A model generated the notes under the pieces. The model saw only the letters and a program-made list of their open reading frames with translations, had not been told where the DNA came from and did not search any database. Both the position numbers and the translations under genes were made by a program. A stretch of DNA of 64,000 nucleotides. It comes from Arachis hypogaea (Eukaryota > Streptophyta > Magnoliopsida > Fabales > Fabaceae). The number at the start of each line of letters is the position of its first letter. Positions within the stretch are counted from its first letter, which is position 1. The stretch spans positions 119,452,449-119,516,448 of the forward strand of contig NC_092047.1 in assembly GCF_003086295.3 (NCBI RefSeq). The letters run 5' to 3'. Positions 22,146 through 33,660 of the stretch are shown here, piece after piece.

Positions 22146-24466
22146 CCACACATGCAAATTAGGAAGTTTTTTGTTTAGTAATGTCAGACTCTGTTAGGGT
22201 CTAAAAGATTATATATATACTTCTAAACAAAATTGAGGATTTGGAGAAAATAATCTTCTGCTGAGTTTTTTTTTTTTTTTCCCATTTAGTAGGTATCTAT
22301 TCTCTATAGTCATGCAATTCATCATTTTTATGTATTTAGTTGTTTTCATATTCTATATATTTGTCAGATGATATATCAGAAAAAAGGAGAAAAAAAAAAA
22401 ACTCAAAAAAAGGTTTTGCACTTTTGCTTGCAGTGGCTGGTCTCTATTCCTTCTGAAACTTATTTGGGATGCAAGAGTAGATTTTTGTTATTAATGCCAT
22501 CAATTAACTTATTTTTCAGTCAAATTGTGGTCAATGATAGCATATTTATGGCTGAACAACCTAATTCTGTGTTACTTAGGTGTAAAAAATAAAATTACTC
22601 AAACTCACATTAAAGTAAATTACATTAAAGTAATTTTATAGAAAGTTCTCAAGTAAATTTTCACCCTATGGCCCTATCTATCATATGTGAATATATTTAA
22701 TAACATAAATAACCCAACAAAAAAGGAACAAAATAGTCTGAAGTATATATAAGTAATTTTTCCCCCATTTCTTTAAGTAGCAATTCTCAATTCCCAATCC
22801 ATGATATAGCCTAACAGAATTGGATGAAATGAAATTAGGGTCAATTTGATGTTGGGTTCTTTATTCCAAGTTATGTAGCATGCTGTGAACCTTCCCTGTC
22901 ACATTCTACTTTATATATACAACATTTCTAAAAATACATAGCCACACACAGAAGATAATTATAGGATTGCCATAAAAATGTGATGAATCACTGAGAAGTC
23001 CATTACTTCCATGCAAGTGAAAGTGATGCTGGGATTTTTTTTTTTTCCCTTTCATACCAACTGTAGCAAAGGTGACATCATTCCTCTATATGCAACAGTG
23101 TGCTAAAAGAAATTCAGTGAAAACACTATTTAAACTGAGTGAACATTAATTGTTGATACTATTTGAATTTAATTAGTTTGTTAAATTGCCTGATCCAATC
23201 TGACTGGCATTATAAAAAAAAAACAATAAAAGATAAAAGCTAATAAATTTCTATGTGGATATATAAGTTTTTAACCATGGTTAACATTTATAGGTCCTTT
23301 TGATGAAGCCTATAGGTCTATAGAAGAGTTTGTGTTTCGCTTTTAAATAGTTAAAATCTTTAAGTAATTTAATTTTGGTTACTACTCACATGAAAAAACA
23401 CGGCGTGAAAAATATTATAAATTATTAAATAATTTAACATATTCGATTAAACTGTTTAATATAACACATGTTTAATTATTATTTTTACATAAAAATATTT
23501 TTATATAAATAATCATCTTTAATTTGTAAATTAGATATTGTAACTAAAACTTTTTTCATATATTAATATTCTCAAGACTCACTTATTCATCCAAAAGGTA
23601 CTAATATTATATTGCATTATACAAACATTTAATTTGTGGAAAGCTATGTTACAATGTCTTGTACAAAAATAATCCACATCGTAGTGTCATCATATGAAAA
23701 TATTAAAATAGCATTTTGTTTCATTTACTTTGCCTACTTTACAATATCTCAATTAGGATATTAGAAATTTAATTTCTAGAATACTCAATTTGATATATTT
23801 TATAAAAATTTAAAATAATTTTGAAGCATAACACAAACCTCATCTCTAGAGAAGTAATATAGGCATAATTAATCAAGCAGTGTTTGTTTATAATATCATC
23901 TTATTTTAAGGCAGATCAATGCAATTTATCCAAAACATTATAAAAGTAATAAAATGATGTAACGATTTAATTATAGATCTAATTATGAATGAATCAAAAT
24001 AAAATATCACTTCTACTGTTTTTGATTGACACTAGTCTAATTTATCCATTCATACATGGTCCAAATCAGACAAATATATATATATCTTGGTTAACCTAAC
24101 TAGTCAGAGGGACCCCATTAATGTTTTTAAGGAAAAATCAAAATTATTCATTTGCATGGAACTTCTTTATAAAAATAAAATAAGATAAAAACTAAAAATA
24201 AAAATATGCAAAAGCTAATACATTCAATTCAATGATGAATAGGGTTTGGTAAAACCAGGAAGAAAAGAACTAAATTGTGTGATGGTTGGGAGACAAGGGA
24301 AAAGGAAAAGACAACAGTACGTTCAAACATTATAAAACATATTTCTTTCGTTTTAAATTAATTACCTTTTTCTACTTTTTTATTTTAAAATAATTATTAT
24401 TTTCATATTTTAATAATCTATTAATTAATTATACAGAAAATATATAGCAATAAATAAAGAAAAAGT
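22146..24466. other. Gene-free AT-rich spacer
   Basis: The first 250-300 bases are probably 3' UTR of the F-box/PP2 gene, including a poly-T run near 22268. Beyond that there are only AT-rich sequence and short homopolymers. An open frame at 22368-22592 has no recognisable domain and is not called. Confidence 0.5.
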
Positions 24467-24620
24467 CTAGGGAGCCAGCAGTTTTATTGAATTTTGGCCA
24501 GCATGTAACCAGCAAGGGAAGGTGAGCCATTGGATGAAATCTCATACCAATCTCACACCATCAAATCATCATTAATGGCTAGTTGATGGCTAACAATCAC
24601 AAAAATTGCTGGCCCCCTAG
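24467..24620. mobile_element. MITE with CTAGGG...CCCTAG ends, 154 bp
   Basis: Terminal inverted repeats CTAGGGAGCCAGCA and TTGCTGGCCCCCTAG bound a non-coding interior that includes AAGGTGAGCCATTGGATGAA. I recall this element type as abundant in peanut sequence, but it was not searched. A clear target duplication was not found. Confidence 0.7.
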
Positions 24621-25010
24621 TATTGCTCATAAATAAAATATAATTTTTCATTTTCTCTCAAATTTTTAAATCCTTAATAAAATTTAATGATTATTTTAGT
24701 AATTATACATAATTTTAGAAAAATTAATTTGAAACGAATAGAGTAGGTTTTTACTATATGTGGAACAGCTTCTACTATGCTTTTCCGGCGGTAGTTTCGT
24801 TCAATTAATGAATCTCTCTATCTTTTTTAACTCTATATTAATGTTGCACATTAATTACTACGATGAAATCTCAAGTTTTACCATCATTAGCACATGGTAT
24901 TTGTGTAACTAGACGTACTAAAATTACTAATTGTACATAAAAAATTAATCACCGTATATTTATATATAAATATATTTTATTTAATTATTTTAATATATAT
25001 TTTATATTAA

Positions 25011-25558
25011 TAATTAATTTAATAATTAATTTTTAATGTATATATAATACAATTAAACATGATATGCAAGTAATCAAGGACCATATGTATAAGATTTAAC
25101 CAAACATATTGATTCAGATGATAAATATCTCATTTTTTTAGTTAGATTTTAAATTTAATTAAACATATTAAATTATTTAATAATTTTCACTTTCCGATTT
25201 TATATAAAACAATTATATATATATGTAAGGGTGAAAATTCAGGTGCAGTCGACTTCACGTGAAGTTGAGAACCAAGAGTCGTTAGATTATTTGATTGATT
25301 TGATTAAATTTTTATTTAACGACTCTCAGCTATCAATTTTACATGAAATTGACTGCAAATTAATTTAATAGTTAATTTTTAATGTATATATATATATATA
25401 ATACGATTAAACATGATATGCAAGATTTAAGCAAAGATATTGATTCAAATGATAAATATCTCATTTTTTTAGTTAGATTTTTAATTTAATTAAATATATT
25501 AAATTATTTAATAATTTTCACTTATCGATTTTATATAAAAACAATTCTATATATGTAA
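25011..25558. repeat. Direct duplication of about 200 bp flanking a truncated MITE
   Basis: Copy 1 (25011-25228) and copy 2 (25358-25558) share long runs such as GATAAATATCTCATTTTTTT and AAATTATTTAATAATTTTCA in the same orientation. The only thing between them is MITE family 1 copy B, whose right terminus is missing exactly where copy 2 starts. Confidence 0.8.
25230..25357. mobile_element. MITE family 1, copy B (right end truncated)
   Basis: Begins GGTGAAAATTCAGGTGCAGT and contains both hairpin arms, but stops at GACTGCA without the final CCTGAATTTTCACC segment. Confidence 0.8.
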
Positions 25559-25775
25559 ATGACCACTTTTTTTTATACCTATTGATCGAACTACTATAAC
25601 AAATTAATTAATTAATTGGTCCATAGATTTAATTTGTAGCATGCATATTCTGTTTCTCTCTATCTCTCTAAGTGCTTGCTCATAGTAATCTAACAATAGA
25701 CATAGATTTATTAGCTTCATAAATTTTGTTAGTAAATAATTAATAACATAAGATATAGTTATATGAAAAAGAAAA

Positions 25776-25915
25776 AGTGAAAAATCAAGTACAGTTGACT
25801 TCACGTGAAGTTGATAGCTGAGAGTCGTAAGATGAAAATTTAGTCAAATCAGTCAAACCATCTAACGGCTCTCACTTATCAACTTTACGTGAAGTCCTGC
25901 TCCTGAATTTTCACT
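25776..25915. mobile_element. MITE family 1, copy C
   Basis: A 140-bp foldback from AGTGAAAAATCAAGTACAG to CTCCTGAATTTTCACT. Its arms pair through TTCACGTGAAGTTGATAGCT and its complement. Flanks are A-rich, so a 9-bp duplication (7 of 9 matching) is only suggestive. Confidence 0.85.
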
Positions 25916-26274
25916 AAAAAAAATGGAAGTACCAACAAGGGTTCGGCGCCGTTTGCGTAGAGTCACACGTAGTTGTTTATTTCCGCAGCCTTCGCCTGTG
26001 TTTTTCACAGCCAAATGCATGCATATGTTAGGTAGGGTTAGGGTAGTTTTAATTTTTACAACTTTCACTCTCTTAGTGAAAACATTTTACTACATACTCC
26101 ATATAGTATACTCTAACAATGCAATCAAATCCTCTGACGTGACGAAATACTATACATACATATTTATGTACTATAATATAAAATAAATTATTCTTTAATA
26201 AAGGCAAAATTTTAGACATTATTTTATATATAGTTTAATAATAATATAAAAAGTAGTTAAGAGTTGTTGTAAAT
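25916..26274. other. Short spacer with a GC-richer island
   Basis: The interval 25925-26040 is less AT-rich (GGTTCGGCGCCGTTTGCG) and open on both strands for short distances. No domain is recognisable and nothing is called. Confidence 0.4.
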
Positions 26275-26574
26275 AGATTAAATTATTCTTTATTCATGTA
26301 CTTTTTTAATTTATAATTAAAATTCTACATTTTAAGAGTTTTTAATTAGATTTTTATATTAATTTTAAATTTATAATTAGATTGTTTTTAACCGTAAATA
26401 TTATGAAAGCAGATATGCATCAGTATATTCTGTTAAATTAAATGTTTTTTGAATGGTAAGAATGTAATTATAAATTTAAAATTAGTGTAAAGACTTAATT
26501 AAAAATATAAGAATATAATTATAAATTTGATAAAGTTATAAGGGGATAATAACCGAGTAATTTAACCTTGTAAA
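26275..26574. repeat. Degenerate foldback, about 300 bp
   Basis: Outer arms GATTAAATTATTC... and ...AGTAATTTAACC are imperfect inverted copies continuing inward over about 110 bp each. It resembles the foldbacks at 26977 and 29410. Confidence 0.55.
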
Positions 26575-26976
26575 TATTTTGTAATTTTAATAAATGGTTT
26601 AGGATTGGGAGCATGTTTTCATTAAAATTTGAGTATGTATATGTATATGAATTTATAGATATTTTAATCTCATTATCTATGTAATTATATTTATTTGCTT
26701 CCACACTGAAATAAAAATTATATAAAACTTAATATTGTATATTTTGGCAAAAAATTTTCGAATTCATCAATCATCATAATCATATATATGTCTTATTACT
26801 AACTAAATTTTGGTAAAGTTTTTTGCTCTTTATAGCATTGTTGTTAATAAAATTGAAACCTACAAATAAAAAAAAACCCTTTGTTAAATTTTTCGTCTAA
26901 ACTAATGTTAAGTTATAACTTATAAGCTTATAGATATATATGTTCAAATGTATAATAAAATCTTATTTATAAAAAT

Positions 26977-27332
26977 GTTTAATTATTCTGTCGATTCCTA
27001 TAATTTTATTGAATTTTCAATTAGGTTCCTATACTTTTTTTCTTTTCGATTGAGTCCCTATACCATATCAGATTTTGTAATTAAGTCTCTATTGTGACAA
27101 AAACAATGGAATTAATATAATATTCTGTTAAACAAACCAAATATACCTAACACTTTACTGAATATTCTGTATAGTTTAACAAAATATTTCATTAATTTCA
27201 ATGTTTTTGCCACGGTAACGACTTACTTACAAAATCTGATATAGTATAGGGATCTAATTAAAAAGAAAAAAAAGTATAAGAACCTAATTAAAAATTCAAT
27301 AAAATTACAGAAAGTGAGAAAATAATTAAATC
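26977..27332. mobile_element. Foldback element, 356 bp, with 10-bp target duplication
   Basis: Arms begin GTTTAATTATTCTGTCG and end AAAATAATTAAATC. Inner phrases such as TCAATTAGGTTCCTATAC and GTATAAGAACCTAATTAA are mutual inversions. The direct repeat TTATAAAAAT occurs at 26967-26976 and 27333-27342, immediately flanking the element, which fits a Mutator-type 9-10-bp duplication. Non-coding. Confidence 0.82.
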
Positions 27333-27547
27333 TTATAAAAATTATATATACTAATGCTCAACTAATTAAATTTTACCATAATATAATATTATATATATTG
27401 ATGAACATGATCACAACCCATGAGAAGTACGTAGTAGTAACTAGTAACTGAGAACCGCATCCAAACTCAGATCTGTGTTAAATTGATGACGTGATGAGTA
27501 TCATAGTTATCTTTTAAAATAAAAAATAAAAAATATAAAAAATTAAA

Positions 27548-27664
27548 GGTGGAAACTCAGGTGTAGTCAACTTTATAGATGATTTGACTGATTTGACTCA
27601 ATTTTCATTTAACAGTTCTCAACTATCAACTTTACATGAAGTCAACTGCATCTGAATTTCCATC
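27548..27664. mobile_element. MITE family 1, copy D (internal deletion)
   Basis: Starts GGTGGAAACTCAGGTGTAGT and ends CATCTGAATTTCCATC. The left arm lacks its inner part, so the copy is 117 bp instead of about 141. Flanks AAAATTAAA and AAAATTATT agree at 7 of 9 positions. Confidence 0.78.
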
Positions 27665-28195
27665 AAAATTATTTAATTTTGAGAGCAGAGAGAAGTAACC
27701 CCTTTAAATTTGTTGTATGTTAGGTGTTTCAAATCTCCCCGGCATGCACACTGCAAACGTTGCACCAAAATTAAATTTATGTTGCTTCTTTATTAAATTA
27801 GGTCATCATATTCATATCTATCTTAGCTTCTTATATTGAATAAATATTGATGATGATATATATGAGGTTGAGGACCACTGCTACCTACTACTGCTACTAC
27901 CACTACTTAATTTTTTGTTTTAATTAATTAAGAGGCTTACTTATTAGTTTTTCTATGGCTACTCTATACCCTATATCTAAAATTTAATTAGTAATTAATT
28001 ATAGTCCTTCATTGCAGTTATCCTAAGTTGAGGTTTTGAGCTATGATTACAAATTCCGTAGTATTCTTAAATAACTGACTCTTTTTTATGGCTTTTCACA
28101 TGGAAACTATGAATTACTATTTGGTTTATATATATTTACTACCATGTATGTAGCTTAGCTTCTTCAAATTCACAATTCATTAATTAATCAATTTG
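27665..28195. other. AT-rich spacer
   Basis: No gene, RNA or clear repeat is seen. Confidence 0.45.
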
Positions 28196-28342
28196 GGTTG
28201 GTCGAGTGGTCAATTCACTCGTTCGATTAAACAATTATCGAAAAATCAAATCTCGTATTGTGCATTCAGCAATTCATTGGTCAACGGCAAATTCTTAAAT
28301 GAAACTTTAATCCGTGACAATCGGATTAGGGGATATAAATAA
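28196..28342 (+). mobile_element. Decayed tRNA-derived SINE
   Basis: Contains a pol III A-box-like TTGGTCGAGTGGTCAATTCA and, about 45 bases on, a decayed B-box (ATCAAATCTCG in place of GGTTCGAATCC). A non-tRNA tail including CAGCAATTCATTGGTCAACG follows. I recall intact versions of this repeat in peanut sequence. Assignment as a SINE relic is by box order and recall. Confidence 0.6.
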
Positions 28343-28488
28343 TATGAACAATGATTTACATCCCAATTCCACTAAACATGAATATAATATCTTAGTTATT
28401 TTAAAATTAAAATTAATTTTTTTTAATTTATTGTTTAGATTATTAAAAAAAAAACATTGTTTCTCTATACTTTCTTCTTAATTAATTA

Positions 28489-28608
28489 CACCCTCCGTTT
28501 CATAATAATTGTCGCTTTTAATTTATCATCTAAATACATTAATTTTTTAATGAATCAACAAAAATGAAAAACAACAGTTATTAATTTATTATAAAACGAA
28601 AGAAGTAG
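28489..28608. mobile_element. Stowaway-type MITE, about 120 bp
   Basis: The left terminus CACCCTCCGTTTCATAATAA and the right terminus TTATAAAACGAAAGAAGTAG are inverted, slightly decayed versions of the CTCCCTCCGTTTC Stowaway end. TA dinucleotides flank both sides, as expected for the Tc1/mariner group. Confidence 0.8.
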
Positions 28609-29186
28609 TAATTAGATTTTATTATTAAATTAAAAATTATTTATGCATCTATATATATTCACTAAGCCAGAAGCGATAGATAACGGTGACTATATATAAA
28701 TAGAAGGATTGCGATGATTTCAATAGCATTTTAAATTTTATTTTGTAAAAATTATTGATAAAATAATTTATGATTAAAAAAAAAAGTTCAATATTGAAAG
28801 AAAAAAAAAGATAACATGAAAAATTTAGAGAAAATATTTAATATGGAACCAAAACGTGAAATTTTTAAGTGTATATATTTTATGTGTATATTTTAACTGT
28901 GCTTGAAAAACGTGTACTTAATTTAACTGTTAACATTACATAAAAGGGTACTTTCTACAAACAATTGAAACAGCTTGCTCGTTATTATTCATTCTCACAT
29001 GCATCATCTGCTTCAACAAATGCTCAGAAAATTACATTAATTCTTCCATTGACCTTCATCTGCATGATATTGATAGGTTAAACATCATGGTAAAAGGAGC
29101 CAAAACTAGTCGTTTTTATTTTATTCAAAAGGTAAGCTTTTCTGACACTAAAATTGCACACCTATTAGTCTATTACCTAAATAGAT
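28609..29186. other. AT-rich spacer
   Basis: No gene or resolved repeat is seen. Confidence 0.45.
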
Positions 29187-29340
29187 AAGAAGAATTTTAA
29201 GTGTAACAGGTATATCCGTATTTCAATAAATTTAATCGTTGATCTTAATTATAAAATATATATATAATATATATTAATTAAAATTGATGATTAAGATTAT
29301 TGGAGCATTGGTATTCTTGATACGTTTGAAAATTTTTTAA
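29187..29340. mobile_element. MITE family 2, degenerate copy
   Basis: An inverted repeat around an AT-rich centre (ATATATATATAATATATATT). The outer arms AGAATTTTAAGTGTAACAGG and GATACGTTTGAAAATTTTTT resemble those of the copy at 30605-30752. Confidence 0.6.
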
Positions 29341-29409
29341 ATATATATGTGATATAATTATTTATAAATAAAATAATTTAATATTGTTTATATTGGATAA
29401 TTTGTTGGT

Positions 29410-29746
29410 CTAATTAGTCTATGGTCCTTATAGTTTTATCAAACTTTTAATTAAGTTTTTATATTTTTTATAATTAGATTTTTATATTATATTAAATTTA
29501 TAACTAAATTCTTATTGTGATAAAAATATTGAAATTAGTAGAATATTTTATTAAACAAAATAGAATATTTAATTAAGTGTTACATATATTCATTTTGTTT
29601 AACAAAATATTCTGTTAATTTTAACGTTTTTTTTACGATAAGAACTTAATTACAAAATCTAATATGGTGTAAGAATCCAATTAAAAAATATAAAGAACTG
29701 ATTAAAATTTCACTAAAATTATACGGGCCGATAGAATAACTAAACT
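29410..29746. mobile_element. Foldback element, about 337 bp
   Basis: Arms TCTAATTAGTCTATGGTCC... and ...CGGGCCGATAGAATAACTAA are imperfect inverted copies. The inner phrase AACAAAATATTCTGTTAATT and overall layout match the 26977-27332 element, so the two are probably one family. Confidence 0.7.
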
Positions 29747-30604
29747 TAATTTTTTGGTTAATAAATTGTATAAAAGAATCTGTAATTTTAATTTTAAAAA
29801 TTAAGGAATTCCTATAAAAAGATAAAATACATTTTATTATTAATTCATTTATGTGTTTATAATGGTTAGAAAATAATAAATAGCATTTTTGATAGAATAT
29901 ATCCCAAATATATATTATAATTATTATTGTATAATTATTCCTCTGATCAATCTAAATCTAAAAATGCTTAAACCGTTTGTGGATAAAATTTCTGGATTTA
30001 GAACATTCATCTCTCTTTTTCATAAGCATAAAAGACAATATATGCTACAAAAAAAAAAAATGGTACAGAAAAATTTCTTACTCCTCTTTGAGTCTTAATG
30101 GAGTAATTACATTAATTAACTGAACTCTACTGATCAATACTCAGTCTTCCAATCTGAATTTTTTTCAGATAGTTTGGCCTTATCGTTATGCCAAAATTAA
30201 TGGCCTATGATGACCACTCTTACTACTAATAATAATAAGTACTTGTGTGTAGTGTTGTTATCATGGTACATGAATAAAGAAAATAAATTAAAATAAAAAA
30301 TACTTTAAATGATGCACAAGTAGAACTTGGATTCTGCAATGACCTTTGTCTCATCTATCTCTTTCACTATTTTGGCTCAAAGACTCTTTTTTCTCTTATT
30401 TTTTTTCAACTTTTTCAACCCCTCTCTCTATCACTTTTATTTCTTATTTTTTAATTTTTTTTTCTGCTACCAAGGTGCAAAGAAACACATAGTCCAATCT
30501 GTCAAATGTCAAGTGCAACACCATAATCATCACTTGCCTTTGCATGCATCTATCTATGTTTTAGAATATAAAATTATTTTTTAAAATAGCTATATAATAT
30601 TTTA
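29747..30604. other. AT-rich spacer with pyrimidine-rich stretch
   Basis: The interval 30340-30480 is rich in CTTTTT/TTTCT runs. Open frames here (29889-30098, 30327-30584) have no recognisable domain and are not called. Confidence 0.45.
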
Positions 30605-30752
30605 GGAAAAATTTCAAGTGTATCGAAAACTAGTGTTCCAGTTATTTTAACTGTTGATTTCAATTAATATATATTATATATATTTTTTATAATTTAGATA
30701 AACGGTTAAAACAACTGGAATACCAATGTTTTCAGTACACTTGAAATTCTTC
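30605..30752. mobile_element. MITE family 2, 148 bp, with 10-bp target duplication
   Basis: Ends GGAAAAATTTCAAGTGTA and TACACTTGAAATTCTTC are inverted, and pairing continues through GTTCCAGTTATTTTAAC and its complement. The direct repeat TAATATTTTA occurs at 30595-30604 and 30753-30762. Confidence 0.83.
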
Positions 30753-31101
30753 TAATATTTTAACAAATTTTACTTATGTCACTCATATATATATAATTAA
30801 AAACTATCACATAAATTATTTTCATAACTTTAAATATCATCATTTTAGTAGTTATATAAATAAAATAATTTAATTAAATGGTGATATAAATAGTTAGAAA
30901 TAAAAGATTAAACTGAGAAAATGATGGGGTATTATTCAGAATGTATCCAAATTATTTAAAATGATACAATATAAAAAAATATTTATATAAATGCTAAAAA
31001 AATAAAAACATAATATCCTATAAATAATTATTCAGATATGTAAATAATTTTAATAAATGCTAATTAATCTTAATATATTATGACATAAATCATTTATGTC
31101 A

Positions 31102-31179
<78 letters not shown>

Positions 31180-32218
31180 GTGTGTGTGTGTGAAAATTAA
31201 AAAAAAAATTGATATTGTTTTGAGAGCAAACCCAGATCCCAATTTCATGCAAAAGCAGACAGATAGATCTAGAGACATGAGTGGTGAAAGTGAGATTGAA
31301 AATCAGCTTTATTATTTAATTTATTTATTTATATTTGTTGTAGTTGTTCTTGATCTGTAATCACTGGCAAGTTCATAATTAAGGTGAAAGGGATAGAGTA
31401 GAGAAGGTTGAAACCAACAGAGAAAATGAGCCCCATCCATCAGCTTGCTTTGTGTGGTGTTTTTTCTTCCTTTAACCCTTCTCTTTACTTTACTTGTCCT
31501 TTATGATTATGTACCAGTGTACTCCTCACCCTTCTTTTGAAGCCAACTCATCCTATTTATATATTTTTATAACAAAAATATATTTGACAAATAATAAAAA
31601 ACAAAAGTTTAATTATTATTATTGCTAAAATAATTGAATAATATTAGATATAATAAATGTGTAATTATATGTATAAAATTATAAATGTTAAATTAAATTA
31701 AATAATTTTATATTATTGTCTTTTAGAGAATTTAATTTGTGTCACTCGTTTTGCAAGATGGTAATAATTAAGTATTTGCTGGACTTACCTTAAAAAATTA
31801 AATCATCTTAGTTATAATTTGAGAGGAGTGTCATTTTAATATTTTTAATGTCTTACTATTTATACATAAAAAAAATTATAATGAAAGATATTGATAAAAT
31901 GATAAAAGAATTATTACCATAAAACTAATCATAAAATAATGATTTTCATTTTAGTAAATTTATTTTAATGTTATTCATATTTAATCTTTATCCGGCTAGT
32001 AAAGGATTTACTCTCTTAACACATAAAAATTAGTTAATATATGATGAACTTTGCCACCAATTTGGTCAAACTAGATAGATAGAACTAAAGAATAGAAGGA
32101 TGAATAATTTAGGGTAAAGGTATGACAAGTAAATAAACAAACTTAATTGGATAACTTATGAATTGACTATCAAGATAAAAATATTTCTACCTGAAAATAT
32201 ACAATAACTTAAAATTAC
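30753..32218. other. AT-rich spacer with a TA/TG microsatellite
   Basis: Holds the microsatellite at 31103-31192 and no supportable gene. Confidence 0.5.
31103..31192. repeat. (TA)n(TG)n compound microsatellite
   Basis: About 70 bp of perfect TA repeats followed by GTATATG and a short TG run. Confidence 0.97.
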
Positions 32219-32359
32219 AGTGAAAACTCAGGTGCAGTCGATTTTACGTGAAATTGATAGTTAAAAGCAGTTAAATAATTTGATTGATTTGACTAAATTT
32301 TCATCTAACTACTCTCAATTATCAACTTTACATGAAGTCGACTGCACGTAAATTTCTAC
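32219..32359. mobile_element. MITE family 1, copy E (upstream of HD-Zip gene)
   Basis: Begins AGTGAAAACTCAGGTGCAGT; its right end is degraded (CACGTAAATTTCTAC). It lies 1.3 kb upstream of the HD-Zip start codon. Confidence 0.82.
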
Positions 32360-33500
32360 TATCAACATAGGATAATACAATAGGTTGATATATATGTTAG
32401 TGAATTAAAAATGTAGGATTGATATTTGATTAAGTAAAGTTGAATGAAAAGTAGGGTTAGGTTAGCATCCATGTATAAAAGAAATGAGAAATGAGAAATG
32501 AAAATGGTCCCTGGCAAGGCATGGAAGGATGAGAGGGTGAGGGGGAAGAAGGGCAGCCAAAGAAGGGGGGGCCAACTGACATATGCCTCCTCCCCTTTTT
32601 CACGCCTTGTCCGTTCCTATTGACTATTGTCCTCTCTCTCTCTCTCTCTCTTACTGCATTTAACACTGTAACTTTGTTGCCCCCTAAAACCCCACTACCA
32701 ACTTAGCCAAATCCAACAACAAAAAAAAGTAAATACTATTTCTAGTACTTCATCATTTCTTTCAAACACAAAACTTGTACCTACTAATAATTTAAATAAT
32801 TAGTTTAAGTGATTTTATATATTGTAATTTGTTGATGTATGAAAAATCGTTTAGACCAATTAATTGAGTGATTGATGATTGATTAGAGAATTTTGAATTG
32901 TAAAAAAGGATATTGTTTTTTCATTAAAAATTTTTTTTAATGACAATAATATAATAACTATTATATATCTTATTTAACTTATATTTTTGCAGCAAATATA
33001 TATTTGCTGTTATTATCATTATTATAATAGCAATTATATAATTTTTTGTCACTATTAAAAAGGTTTTACTGTTAATTGTATAATTGTCGCTAAAATTTTT
33101 TAGCACAAAATATAAGACGGCTAATGTTTAATTATAAATAAATATATTAGTGACTCTTTTTATTGTCACTAAAAATAAAATAAATTACTAATAAAAATAA
33201 TTTTTTTAATAATATTCAAACAAACAATTAAAAATCAAAATAGATATTTACTAAAAAACACAAATTCATATTAAATTATAAAACCGTCCAATTTAATAAA
33301 AAAATTTAGAACTACTTAACTTATGTAAAATCATAATATCAAACAATTTCAAAACCTAAATTTAGATTTGAACTGCTATAACTATTATTATATTGAGTGG
33401 TTTAAAAAGAGAGGGAATAGAAGCTTTGGTTGCTTCCTTCTCAGATATCTAATAATCTATCTATCTTTCTTGCTTGGTTTTGTGGTCCATTCCCAATTGA
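32360..33500. other. HD-Zip upstream region
   Basis: Contains a (CT)n run at about 32631-32651 and an AT-rich tract with short self-inverted pieces around 32930-33080 (CAGCAAATATATATTTGCTG). No gene is seen. Confidence 0.5.
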
Positions 33501-33512
33501 GTGTGGCCCCTT

Positions 33513-33519
33513 TATATAA
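33513..33519 (+). promoter_or_regulatory. TATA box of the HD-Zip gene
   Basis: TATATAA follows a GGCCCC stretch 142 bp before the ATG, which would place the transcription start near 33545-33550 with a leader of about 110 nt. The motif is seen; its use is inferred. Confidence 0.6.
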
Positions 33520-33660
33520 CATAGATAAATTCTTCTGTTTAGAAACAAACAGTAGGATCCAAGTTGAAGGGAATATATGAATTAAGCTAAGAGAGACATC
33601 ACATAGCAAGAACAAGCCAAGAAAGTGAAAGTGTCAAGCTCAAAAGATAGAGATATATCC

